Assembly: GCF_025947365.1 (NCBI RefSeq)
Contig: NZ_CP110012.1
Coordinates: forward strand, 1,550,001 to 1,614,000
Reading direction: 5' to 3'
DNA from: Flavobacterium sp. N502540
Lineage (GTDB): Bacteria; Bacteroidota; Bacteroidia; Flavobacteriales; Flavobacteriaceae
Length of the DNA stretch: 64,000 nucleotides
Shown: piece by piece, positions 34,402 through 42,321 of the stretch
How positions within the stretch are numbered: the first letter of the stretch is position 1
Layout of the letters: every line of letters begins with the position of its first letter
Notes under the pieces: generated by a model
Told to the model about the DNA's origin: nothing
The model's database searches: none
What the model saw: the letters and a program-made list of their open reading frames with translations, nothing else
Program-made: the position numbers and the translations under genes

Positions 34402-34803
34402 ATGAAAAAAATACTATTCTTATCGGCCATTTTAGCGTTTGCATCTTGTAAAAAAGAAACTGCAGAAACGCCAGTTGAAACTACAACAGAAGCTTATTCA
34501 GAAGGAGAAACAGCAAAAGCCAAAACTCCGGAAGAATTTGGAAAACAAATTTTTGAAGGACAGGGAAATTGTTTCTCCTGCCATCAGCCGGACAAAAAAG
34601 TAATTGGTCCAAGCATTCAGGAAATAGCCAAAATATACAAAGACAAAAACGCAGATATTGTTACTTTCCTGAAAGGAAATGCTGATCCTATTGTTGATCC
34701 GAGTCAGTTTGCCGTTATGAAGACTAATTTTCCGGTAACACAGGCGATGTCGGATGAAGAACTAAAAGCGATTGAAACCTATATTTACAGCCATTTAAAG
34801 TAA
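34402..34803 (+). CDS. c-type cytochrome lipoprotein
   Basis: A 133-residue class I cytochrome. The lipobox is LAFASC (Cys 16) and an acidic Glu/Thr-rich linker follows. The haem attachment site is CFSCH (about 59-63), with a likely axial Met in FAVMKTNF. It is anchored in the periplasm as an electron carrier. It starts one base after the hemB stop and so is co-expressed with haem synthesis, which supplies its cofactor. Electron partner unknown. Confidence 0.92.
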   Translation: MKKILFLSAILAFASCKKETAETPVETTTEAYSEGETAKAKTPEEFGKQIFEGQGNCFSCHQPDKKVIGPSIQEIAKIYKDKNADIVTFLKGNADPIVDPSQFAVMKTNFPVTQAMSDEELKAIETYIYSHLK

Positions 34804-34877
34804 GATTATCGTTTCCTGCTGACATACTGTTGTCATTGCGTCATTTTACCTTTACAGCTTAACAAAAAACATGTAAG

Positions 34878-35324
34878 ATGGAACAAAAATTCAATGTGAT
34901 TGGTATTTCAATAAGAACGACTAACGAAAATGGCCAATCGGGGACAGATATTCCGGCACTTTGGAATCGATTTATGTCAGAAGGAATTCTTCAAAAAATT
35001 CCCAATAAAACAAGTAATGCGATCTATTGTATCTATACGGACTATGAAAAGGATTATACGCGCCCTTATACCACTATACTGGGCTGTGTAGTAGAAAATC
35101 TAACTGTTATTCCGGAAGGAATGGTTGCCAAAACAATCTCCGGAGTCCATTACCAAAAGTTTACTGCCAAAGGCAATCTTGCTGATGGCATTGTGATTAA
35201 CGAATGGATGAAAATTTGGAACTCGGATTTAGACAGACTTTATACCGAAGATTTTGAAATTTACGGGGAACAGGCTCAAAATCCTGAAGATGCAGAGGTT
35301 GATATCTATATTGCTGTTAAATAA
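34878..35324 (+). CDS. GyrI-like / AraC effector-binding domain protein
   Basis: A 148-residue single-domain protein of the GyrI-like (SHS2) ligand-binding fold. ALWNRFMSEGILQKIPNK is at about 25-42, YCIYTDYEKDYTRPYTTILG at about 49-68, and a VIPEGMVAKTISGVHYQKF core strand follows. There is no DNA-binding domain, so it is a free-standing small-molecule binder of the kind seen in AraC or MerR C-terminal domains. The ligand is unknown. It is not obviously part of the hemB transcript (74-base gap). Confidence 0.85.
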   Translation: MEQKFNVIGISIRTTNENGQSGTDIPALWNRFMSEGILQKIPNKTSNAIYCIYTDYEKDYTRPYTTILGCVVENLTVIPEGMVAKTISGVHYQKFTAKGNLADGIVINEWMKIWNSDLDRLYTEDFEIYGEQAQNPEDAEVDIYIAVK

Positions 35325-35476
35325 TATAAATCGACATAAAGACATCAATGAGTTATTTATTCTACGTGGATTAGTACAGATTTCTTTTCATCGAGATCAT
35401 CGTAAAACAAATTTTAAAGAAAGAACTCTGTCAAAGACATTCCTTACACTTCGAGAGATAAAAGAGACTAAACAAA

Positions 35477-35500
35477 AACGGCGCTAAAATTAGCGCCGTT
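35477..35500. terminator. Bidirectional intrinsic terminator
   Basis: AACGGCGCTA-AAAT-TAGCGCCGTT, a perfect 10-bp stem with A run before and T run after. It ends the GyrI-like gene from the left and the M13 peptidase gene from the right. Confidence 0.92.
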
Positions 35501-35516
35501 TTTTATGGTTTTTCTG

Positions 35517-37577
35517 TTACCAGATTTTAACTCTTTTATCAGGATCAATGTACATTTTGTCTCCTTTTTTAATATCGAAAGCCTTGTAAAAAGCATCAAC
35601 ATTTTGAATTGGCACTACAGCTCTGTACATTCCAGGTGAATGCGGGTCTGTTTTAACCTGGCTTTTTATAGCCTCATCTCTTGATTTCGTTCTCCATACG
35701 GTAGCCCATGAAATAAAGAAACGCTGCTCAGGTGTAAATCCATCAATTAATCCCGGATTTCCATTGGCTTTCAAATACAATTGCAATCCATCGTAAGCTG
35801 CATTAATTCCACCTAAATCACCAATATTTTCACCTAAAGTAAATTTACCGTCTACGTGAATTCCAGGCAGGGGCTCTAAAGCGCTGTACTGCGCTGCAAG
35901 AGCTGCTCCAAGAGCTGTAAATTGTTTCAAATCTTCCGGTGTCCACCAGTCTACAAGATTACCATCAGCATTGTAACGTGCTCCTGAATCATCAAACCCG
36001 TGAGAAATCTCGTGTCCGATTACTGCTCCAATTCCACCGTAGTTCACCGCTTCGTCTGCCTGATAATTATAAAAAGGCGGTTGGAGGATCGCTGCCGGGA
36101 AAACAATCTCGTTGTAAGATGGGTTGAAATAAGCATTTACCGTTTGCGGAGACATTCCCCACTCTGTTTTATCAACCGGTTTTCCTAATTTAGCCAGGTT
36201 CTCAGCATAAGCCCATTTTGATATACTTCTCATATTGTCAAAATAGGTTCCGCCTTCCCCTACATTTTTAAGTTCTAAAGCCGAATAGTCTTTCCATTTA
36301 TCAGGATATCCGATTTTAATGGTTAGTTTTTTCAATTTCTCAATGGCTTTTACTTTGGTTTGTTGCGACATCCAAGGCAATGCATTAATTCTGTTTTCGT
36401 AAGCCAGCATTACATTAGCAATCATTTTCTTTGCTTTGTCTTTTGCTTCAGCAGGGAATAATTTCTCTACATACAATTTTCCTAAAGCTTCACCGGTTGC
36501 AGTATTAATTACCTGTAACGCCATTTCTTCACGAGGACGCTGTTTTAAAGCACCTGTCAACGTTTTTCCATAGAAATCAAAATTAGCATTTTCGATATCT
36601 GTACTCAAAGTCGAAGCAGTTCTGTTTAATAGAGACCATTTTAAGTATGCTTTCCATGCTTCTACTTTCTTTTCTGAAAGTGTTTTTTCTAAAGCAATCA
36701 TATAACGCGGTTGCGCCACATTTACACTATCCAATTTTGCCATTCCAATTCCGGTAAAATATTTTTCCCATTCAACAGAAGGCGTATTCTTTTTTAAATC
36801 AGCAATTGCTGTTGGATTGTATTGTTTTCTACGGTCTCTACGCTCAACACGGTCTAATCTTGGAGCAGACAATTCGATTTCTAAAGCCAGAATTTGTTTG
36901 GCACTTTCTTTTGCTTTTGCAGGAGACTCTCCTAAAAACTGCATCATTCTGGCAACGTGTACTTCATACTTTTCACGTTTTTCTTTTGAATCTTTATCAT
37001 CAGCGTTGTAATAATCTTTGTCTGACAATCCTAAACCACCAGGACCTAAGTTAACGGTATTTTTGTTACTGTTTTTAGCATCTGCCCCAACAAAAACACC
37101 AAAGAAACCAATACCACCTTGTGGCTGCATTTCGATAAAGAAGTTTTGAAGATCTGTTACATTTTTAATGGCATCGATCTTTTTTAAGAAAGGCTGAAGC
37201 GGTGTAACTCCTCTTTTATTACGTCCAACAGTATCTAAAATCGTATTGAATAAAGCAATCGCTTTACCCTGATCTGTATTGGATTTGTACTTAGGATCTT
37301 TTGATGCTTCTTTTAAGATAGCAAGTGCATCATTATCAGTTTTCTGACGTAGTTCATTGAAACTTCCCCATGAATTTCTATCACTTGGAATTTCAGTTTT
37401 GTCCAACCAGGTTCCGTTTACATATCTAAAGAAGTCTTCTTTCGGACTTACTTTGGTATTCATATTAGACAGATTGATACCCGGTTCTTTTGGTTTTGCA
37501 CTTTGTGCGTTTACTGCGGTAATGGTAACCATTGCAGAAACAACACAAAACATTGGTTTTCGTAGTTGTTTGATCAT
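35517..37577 (-). CDS. M13-family zinc metallopeptidase, copy A
   Basis: A 686-residue exported endopeptidase of the neprilysin/PepO family. It has a signal peptide (about 1-24), an N-terminal M13 domain, NAYFNPSYNEIVFPAAILQ, the zinc site HEISH at 522-526, GENIGDLGG with the third zinc ligand about 60 residues later, and the family C-terminus ending VKIW. It likely trims peptides in the periplasm or outside. It is paralogous to the gene just upstream (37887-39947), the same length, with the C-terminal third almost identical. It has its own promoter and a terminator on each side. Confidence 0.96.
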   Translation of the reverse strand: MIKQLRKPMFCVVSAMVTITAVNAQSAKPKEPGINLSNMNTKVSPKEDFFRYVNGTWLDKTEIPSDRNSWGSFNELRQKTDNDALAILKEASKDPKYKSNTDQGKAIALFNTILDTVGRNKRGVTPLQPFLKKIDAIKNVTDLQNFFIEMQPQGGIGFFGVFVGADAKNSNKNTVNLGPGGLGLSDKDYYNADDKDSKEKREKYEVHVARMMQFLGESPAKAKESAKQILALEIELSAPRLDRVERRDRRKQYNPTAIADLKKNTPSVEWEKYFTGIGMAKLDSVNVAQPRYMIALEKTLSEKKVEAWKAYLKWSLLNRTASTLSTDIENANFDFYGKTLTGALKQRPREEMALQVINTATGEALGKLYVEKLFPAEAKDKAKKMIANVMLAYENRINALPWMSQQTKVKAIEKLKKLTIKIGYPDKWKDYSALELKNVGEGGTYFDNMRSISKWAYAENLAKLGKPVDKTEWGMSPQTVNAYFNPSYNEIVFPAAILQPPFYNYQADEAVNYGGIGAVIGHEISHGFDDSGARYNADGNLVDWWTPEDLKQFTALGAALAAQYSALEPLPGIHVDGKFTLGENIGDLGGINAAYDGLQLYLKANGNPGLIDGFTPEQRFFISWATVWRTKSRDEAIKSQVKTDPHSPGMYRAVVPIQNVDAFYKAFDIKKGDKMYIDPDKRVKIW

Positions 37578-37604
37578 TTTTCTTTGTAGTTTTTAGTATA
37601 TACA

Positions 37605-37612
37605 CAAACATA
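37605..37612 (-). promoter_or_regulatory. -7 promoter element for M13 copy A
   Basis: TATGTTTG on minus, 27 bases before the ATG at 37577. The surrounding bases, including ATGTTAAATTTTT further upstream, recur before copy B. Confidence 0.55.
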
Positions 37613-37845
37613 TTCTAATTATTCCAAACATCATGTTAAATTTTTCACATAAAATGGACTCCGGAATGCCTTCAGACTATGGCCTGCTTCTATACCGATG
37701 ATGAGTTAGATGGTTTAAAATGGCCCTCAGATTTTGCGGATTAAAAACAATAGTTAACTCTCCTTTATTTTTATAGTACATCCTTAAAATTAAAAATCTG
37801 CTAAATCTGTGTAAAAAAACAGATGAAGGACTTTACAGAAATCAA

Positions 37846-37870
37846 AAACGACGCTAGTTTAGCGTCGTTT
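37846..37870. terminator. Intrinsic terminator of M13 copy B
   Basis: AAACGACGCT (37846-37855) and AGCGTCGTTT (37861-37870) form a perfect 10-bp stem with loop AGTTT. The stem resembles the 35477 terminator in sequence. Confidence 0.88.
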
Positions 37871-37886
37871 TCTATGATTTTATCTG

Positions 37887-39947
37887 TTACCAGATTTTTA
37901 CTCTTTTATCAGGATCAATATACATTTTGTCTCCCTTTTTAATTCCGAAAGCATCGTAAAAGGCATCTACGTTCTGAACCGGAACAACTGCTCTGTACAT
38001 TCCAGGTGAATGCGGGTCTGTTTTTACCTGATTTTTAAGCGCTTCGTCTCTCGTTTTGGTTCTCCACACAGTTGCCCATGAGATAAAGAAACGTTGCTCC
38101 GGAGTAAATCCGTCAATCAATCCCGGATTACCGTGTGCTTTTAAATACAATTGCAAACCATCATAAGCGGCATTAATACCTCCTAAATCACCAATATTTT
38201 CGCCTAACGTAAATTTACCGTCAACATGAATACCCGGTAAAGGCTGTAAAGCGCTGTATTGATCTGCCAAAGCAGTACCAAGTGCCGTAAATTGTTTTAA
38301 ATCTTCCGGTGTCCACCAGTCTACTAAGTTTCCTTCGGCATTGTAACGTGCTCCTGAATCATCAAAACCATGAGAGATTTCATGACCAATAACTGCTCCG
38401 ATACCACCATAATTTACCGCTTCATCAGCTTGATAATTGTAGAAAGGAGGCTGTAAAATTGCTGCCGGGAATACGATCTCGTTGTACGATGGGTTGAAAT
38501 AAGCATTTACAGTCTGTGGCGACATTCCCCACTCGGTTTTATCAACCGGTTTGTATAATTTGTCGATTCCTTTTTTGAAATTCCACTTAGACAGATTTAT
38601 CATATTTTCGAAATAACTTCCCCCCTCTGCTACACCTTTAATTTCAAGGGCCGAATAGTCTTTCCATTTATCCGGATACCCCACTTTTACAGTAAGCTTG
38701 TCCAGTTTTTCAATCGCTTTTATCTTTGTAGCCGCAGACATCCAGGTCAAATTATTAATACGGGTTTTGTATGCCTGAATTACGTTATGAATCATGTCTA
38801 CTGCTTTTGCTTTTGCTTCGGCAGGAAACACTTTCTCTACATATAACTTACCTAATGCTTCACCAACACTTGAGTTAACCACTTGCAATGCTTTTTCTTC
38901 ACGTGGCAATTGTTTGATTGCTCCTCTTAAGGTCTTGCTGTAAAAATCAAAATTAGCCGTCTCCAAATCTGTTGACAACTCACTTGCATAAGAGGTAAGC
39001 AAGTCCCATTTCAGGTATTCTTTCCACAGTGCTACTTTATTCTCTGTAAAAACAGTTTGTAAAGCCTTCATGTATTTAGGCTCCGTCACTACTATACTCT
39101 GTAATTTTGCTAAACCAAGACTTGAAAGATAAGCATCCCAATTAATGGCAGGCGTTAATTTTTGAAGTTCAGCAACGGTCATTGGATTGTATTGCAAACG
39201 ACTGTCTCTGCTTTCTACACGATTCAGTCTCGGTTTTGACAATTGTGTTTCTAAGGCTAAAATTCCGGCTGCACTTTCCTTTGCTTTTTCCGGCGATTCG
39301 CCAAGAAATTGCATCATTCTCGCCACATGAAGTACATATTTTGAACGCTTTTCTTTAGAATCTTTATCTTCAGAGATATAATAATCCTGATCCGGCAATC
39401 CTAATCTATTTGGATAAAGCATTACGGAGTTCTTAGAACTGTTTTTCTCATCGGCGCCAATATAAATTCCGAAAAATACACTATTACCTTCCTGTCCGAT
39501 TTCAGTCAGGTATTTTTGAAGATCAGCGATGTTTTTAATCGCATCAATTTTTTTAAAGTAAGGCTGCAACGGTTTTATACCCGCTTTGTTTCTCCCAACG
39601 GTATCTAAAATCGTCGAAAACAAGTTTACTGCTTTACCCTGATCAGTATCTGATTTGTACTTTGGATTTTTAGAAGCTTCTTTCAGAATAGACATTGCGT
39701 CTTTATCTGTTTTTTTGATCAATTCATTAAAACTTCCCCAAGTGGTACGATCACTTGGAATTTCAGTTTTACTAAGCCAGGTTCCGTTTACATATTGGAA
39801 AAAATCCTGACTGGCGCTGATTTTAGGATTCATGTACGAAACATTAATACCAGGCTCTTTGGAAGTTGCATTCTGAGCATTGACTGCTGTAAATGAAACT
39901 GCTGAAAAAAGGGCGCAGAACAAAGGTCTGCTAAATTGTCTTTTCAT
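37887..39947 (-). CDS. M13-family zinc metallopeptidase, copy B
   Basis: A 686-residue exported peptidase with a signal peptide (LFCALFSAVSFTAVNAQ), the zinc site HEISH at 522-526, NAYFNPSYNEIVFP, GENIGDLGG and terminal VKIW. N-terminal halves of the two copies differ at many positions (for example FFKIDAIKNIADLQKY against FLKIDAIKNVTDLQNF). From about residue 460 to the end they are almost the same in protein and close in DNA. A tandem duplication, or duplication with later gene conversion of the 3' part, explains this. Different N-terminal domains may give different substrate choice. Confidence 0.96.
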   Translation of the reverse strand: MKRQFSRPLFCALFSAVSFTAVNAQNATSKEPGINVSYMNPKISASQDFFQYVNGTWLSKTEIPSDRTTWGSFNELIKKTDKDAMSILKEASKNPKYKSDTDQGKAVNLFSTILDTVGRNKAGIKPLQPYFKKIDAIKNIADLQKYLTEIGQEGNSVFFGIYIGADEKNSSKNSVMLYPNRLGLPDQDYYISEDKDSKEKRSKYVLHVARMMQFLGESPEKAKESAAGILALETQLSKPRLNRVESRDSRLQYNPMTVAELQKLTPAINWDAYLSSLGLAKLQSIVVTEPKYMKALQTVFTENKVALWKEYLKWDLLTSYASELSTDLETANFDFYSKTLRGAIKQLPREEKALQVVNSSVGEALGKLYVEKVFPAEAKAKAVDMIHNVIQAYKTRINNLTWMSAATKIKAIEKLDKLTVKVGYPDKWKDYSALEIKGVAEGGSYFENMINLSKWNFKKGIDKLYKPVDKTEWGMSPQTVNAYFNPSYNEIVFPAAILQPPFYNYQADEAVNYGGIGAVIGHEISHGFDDSGARYNAEGNLVDWWTPEDLKQFTALGTALADQYSALQPLPGIHVDGKFTLGENIGDLGGINAAYDGLQLYLKAHGNPGLIDGFTPEQRFFISWATVWRTKTRDEALKNQVKTDPHSPGMYRAVVPVQNVDAFYDAFGIKKGDKMYIDPDKRVKIW

Positions 39948-39972
39948 TTATATTTAAGTTTTGGTGGTTGCA

Positions 39973-39980
39973 CAAACGTA
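39973..39980 (-). promoter_or_regulatory. -7 promoter element for M13 copy B
   Basis: TACGTTTG on minus, 25 bases before the ATG at 39947, in the same CACAAAC context as copy A. Confidence 0.55.
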
Positions 39981-40149
39981 TTCCTAATATCCGAAACGTT
40001 ATGTTAAATTTTTTAAAATAATCGGAAAAAAATCAATAATCATAACATCAGAATAGCTACTAAAAAATATTTCCGTTTATTTATCATCGATTTTTAACTC
40101 TATATTAGAATACTTTTTCGAATATTTGTTACACCGAATTTAAATAAAA

Positions 40150-41073
40150 GTGAAAGCAAAAATTCAGAATGCCGTTTCAGGAAAAATTGAAGCTATCGGA
40201 TTACCGATTTTGGCTTTATGCTGGGTAAGTTTTTTTTGGGGAACCACCTGGCTGGCCTCTAAAGAAGGAGTAAAACACATGCCTGCTTTACAACTGGCAA
40301 CCATTCGTCAGTTTTTAGGCGGAATTTTATATGTCGGATATTTTCTTCTGAAAAAACAGCCCTGGCCAAAAGGCCGACAGTGGCGTACAATCATAATTCT
40401 GGCCTTCCTGAATTTTGTATGCAGCAACGGCTTAAGTACCTGGGGGGTAAAATATATGAGCAGCGGACTTGGAGCGATCATTAGTGCTTTATTTCCGATC
40501 TGGATTATCATCATCAACTTCTTTAACGGTCAGAAAATTGCAAAAATGGCTTTGATAGGGATCCTGATCAGTTTTGGAGGGGTTTGTATTATTTTTATGG
40601 ACTATATCTCTGATTTTCTCCGACCTGATTTTCAATTCGGAATTATACTGATGACGGCTTCTACCATAACCTGGGCTTTCGGAATACTTGAAACAAAAAA
40701 GAAAGCATCGAGTTTTAACCCCTATTTCAGTTTAGGATTGCAAATGCTGATTTCCAGCGTTTTTCTTTTTGGAATTACGGAAGCTGCGGGAGTTAATATT
40801 CCTCTAAGTGAGATTCCATTGCCTTCTTTGTGGTCTATTGCCTATCTGGTTCTTATTGGGTCGGTATTAACTTTCATTGCATTTATCTATTCGCTGCAGC
40901 ATCTTCCCACAGAAATCAGCAGTATTTATGTGTACATCAATCCAATTGTTGCGATGATTTTAGGTTCGTTCATTTTTGGAGAAACCCTTACGCAGGCGAT
41001 CGCGATTGGTACCATCGTAACCTTAACAGGACTGTATTTGGTAAACAAGACTATTCGGAAAACCAAAAAATAG
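40150..41073 (+). CDS. EamA/DMT-superfamily transporter
   Basis: A 307-residue inner-membrane protein with ten predicted helices in two EamA repeats (SFFWGTTWLASKEGVKHMP at about 28-46, then SSGLGAIISALFPIWIII; the second repeat has SSIYVYINPIVAMILGSFIFGE). It probably exports a metabolite or amino acid. Initiation appears to be GTG at 40150, as no ATG precedes the conserved region in frame. No neighbour points to the substrate. Confidence 0.9.
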   Translation: MKAKIQNAVSGKIEAIGLPILALCWVSFFWGTTWLASKEGVKHMPALQLATIRQFLGGILYVGYFLLKKQPWPKGRQWRTIIILAFLNFVCSNGLSTWGVKYMSSGLGAIISALFPIWIIIINFFNGQKIAKMALIGILISFGGVCIIFMDYISDFLRPDFQFGIILMTASTITWAFGILETKKKASSFNPYFSLGLQMLISSVFLFGITEAAGVNIPLSEIPLPSLWSIAYLVLIGSVLTFIAFIYSLQHLPTEISSIYVYINPIVAMILGSFIFGETLTQAIAIGTIVTLTGLYLVNKTIRKTKK

Positions 41074-41102
41074 AGAATTTGTTTCTTGGTATAAATTTGC
41101 TT

Positions 41103-41191
41103 TAGTCCTTTCAGGGCATTGGGTATTATTATTATCAGTCCTAGCGCGTTGTGCCATACTGGTGCTTTTGGGCTTTCAGTCCTTTTTTACT
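41103..41191. repeat. Dispersed repeat, copy 1
   Basis: Contains CCTTTCAGGGC, GCGTTGTGCCAT and GCTTTTGGGCTTTCAGTCCT, shared in the same order with 54855-54940. It looks like a REP-type element of a different family from those beside the RAYT gene. Confidence 0.6.
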
Positions 41192-41269
41192 CCCTATAAC
41201 CTGTTAAAAACTAAGCGCTCTTAGGATTTTGAGAAGTGCTTTTCGTATTTTTGCCCCCAAATTGCTTTT

Positions 41270-41935
41270 ATGAAATCTTTTCTATACAAATACCGTAAAT
41301 TCTTTATTGTTCTTATTGTATTTTCAACCGTTACAATATCTTTATTTTACTCGGCTTTAAAACCGCAAAAAACTTTACCTATTTACAATCCTGCCGATGT
41401 AAATCCGGAACTGGTAGATAGTACGGTTCAATATAAAAGCAAATACCATACAATTGCCGATTTTTCGTTTGTGAATCAAAACGGAGATACTATTACCCAG
41501 AAAAATTACGAGGGAAAAATATATGTGGCCGACTTTTTCTTCACCACCTGCGGTTCAATCTGCCCAAAAATGACAACCAACTTGGAGGATGTTCAAAAAG
41601 CCGTTTTAAACAATCCGAAAGTAATGCTGCTTTCTCATACGGTATTTCCTGAGGTTGACAGTATCCCTGTTCTAAAAGCTTATGCCATAAAACATGGTGT
41701 GGTCGACAGCAAATGGAATCTGGTTACGGGCGATAAAAAAGAAATTTATACGATGGCACGAAAATCATATCTGGCTGTAAAACTCGGGCGTCCTGATCAG
41801 CTTTACGACATGGTGCATACTGAGAATTTTGTTTTGGTAGATCAAAAAAGACGTGTTCGTGGTTTTTATGACGGAACAAATAAGGAAGAAATTAAACGTC
41901 TTTTAGAAGACATTAATTTTCTGTGTCAGGAGTAA
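41270..41935 (+). CDS. SCO1/SenC family copper-binding protein
   Basis: A 221-residue membrane-anchored thioredoxin-fold protein. The N-terminal helix (FFIVLIVFSTVTISLFYSAL, about 12-31) is followed by the domain with copper motif TTCGSICPKM (CxxxC, about 95-104) and a conserved His in MVHTENFVLVDQ. Family members deliver copper to the CuA site of cytochrome oxidase or keep its Cys reduced. No oxidase gene is in the window. It precedes feoA but has a separate transcript by spacing (146 bases). Confidence 0.93.
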   Translation: MKSFLYKYRKFFIVLIVFSTVTISLFYSALKPQKTLPIYNPADVNPELVDSTVQYKSKYHTIADFSFVNQNGDTITQKNYEGKIYVADFFFTTCGSICPKMTTNLEDVQKAVLNNPKVMLLSHTVFPEVDSIPVLKAYAIKHGVVDSKWNLVTGDKKEIYTMARKSYLAVKLGRPDQLYDMVHTENFVLVDQKRRVRGFYDGTNKEEIKRLLEDINFLCQE

Positions 41936-42048
41936 TCCCTCGAAAGAACAATCGCGAAATTCATTAAAATCGATCTAAAATCCCTTATTTTTAGAAAGAT
42001 TTAGCATTTCAGCAAGTGTTAAATACCTTAAAATAAAGAATAATTGCC

Positions 42049-42056
42049 TATTTTTG
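42049..42056 (+). promoter_or_regulatory. -7 promoter element for feoAB
   Basis: TATTTTTG matches TAnnTTTG 26 bases before the feoA start. Directly after it comes a direct repeat with TCTAAAT at about 42060-42077, a possible metal-regulator site. Confidence 0.45.
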
Positions 42057-42081
42057 CAATCTAAATTCAATCTAAATAAGC

Positions 42082-42321
42082 TTGCAAAATACTATCCACA
42101 CTCTGAAAAAAGGCGAAAAAGCCATTATCAAAGATTTTGATATCGATCTTATTCCTCTAAAACTACTAGAAATGGGTTGTTTGCCGGGCAACTTAGTTGA
42201 ATTACTGCAAATTGCGCCTTTTGGCGATCCCCTGTATTTAGACATTAATGGTTCACATGTAGCCATTCGCGTTGAAACTGCTCGTGAAATTGAAGTTGAA
42301 CCTATCAAAACCAATTTGTAA
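42082..42321 (+). CDS. feoA: FeoA ferrous-iron transport protein
   Basis: A 79-residue SH3-like cytoplasmic protein that helps FeoB move Fe2+. It contains LKKGEKAIIKDFDIDL, LLEMGCLPGNLVELLQIAPF and GDPLYLDINGSHVAIRVETA, all family signatures. The start codon appears to be TTG at 42082; no ATG or GTG upstream keeps the frame. The feoB start overlaps its last base. Confidence 0.93.
   Translation: MQNTIHTLKKGEKAIIKDFDIDLIPLKLLEMGCLPGNLVELLQIAPFGDPLYLDINGSHVAIRVETAREIEVEPIKTNL

Larger units (their letters stand above)
37578..37886. other. Spacer between the two M13 peptidase genes
   Basis: A 309-base stretch without a credible gene. On its left is the promoter of copy A: minus-strand TATGTTTG (37605-37612) in a CACAAAC context that is also present before copy B. 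On its right is the terminator of copy B. The middle has no recognised feature. Confidence 0.7.

Noticed and set aside
35254..35487. 77-residue frame overlapping the GyrI-like gene end
   Set aside because: It overlaps the real gene in another frame, runs into a terminator, and has no recognisable features.
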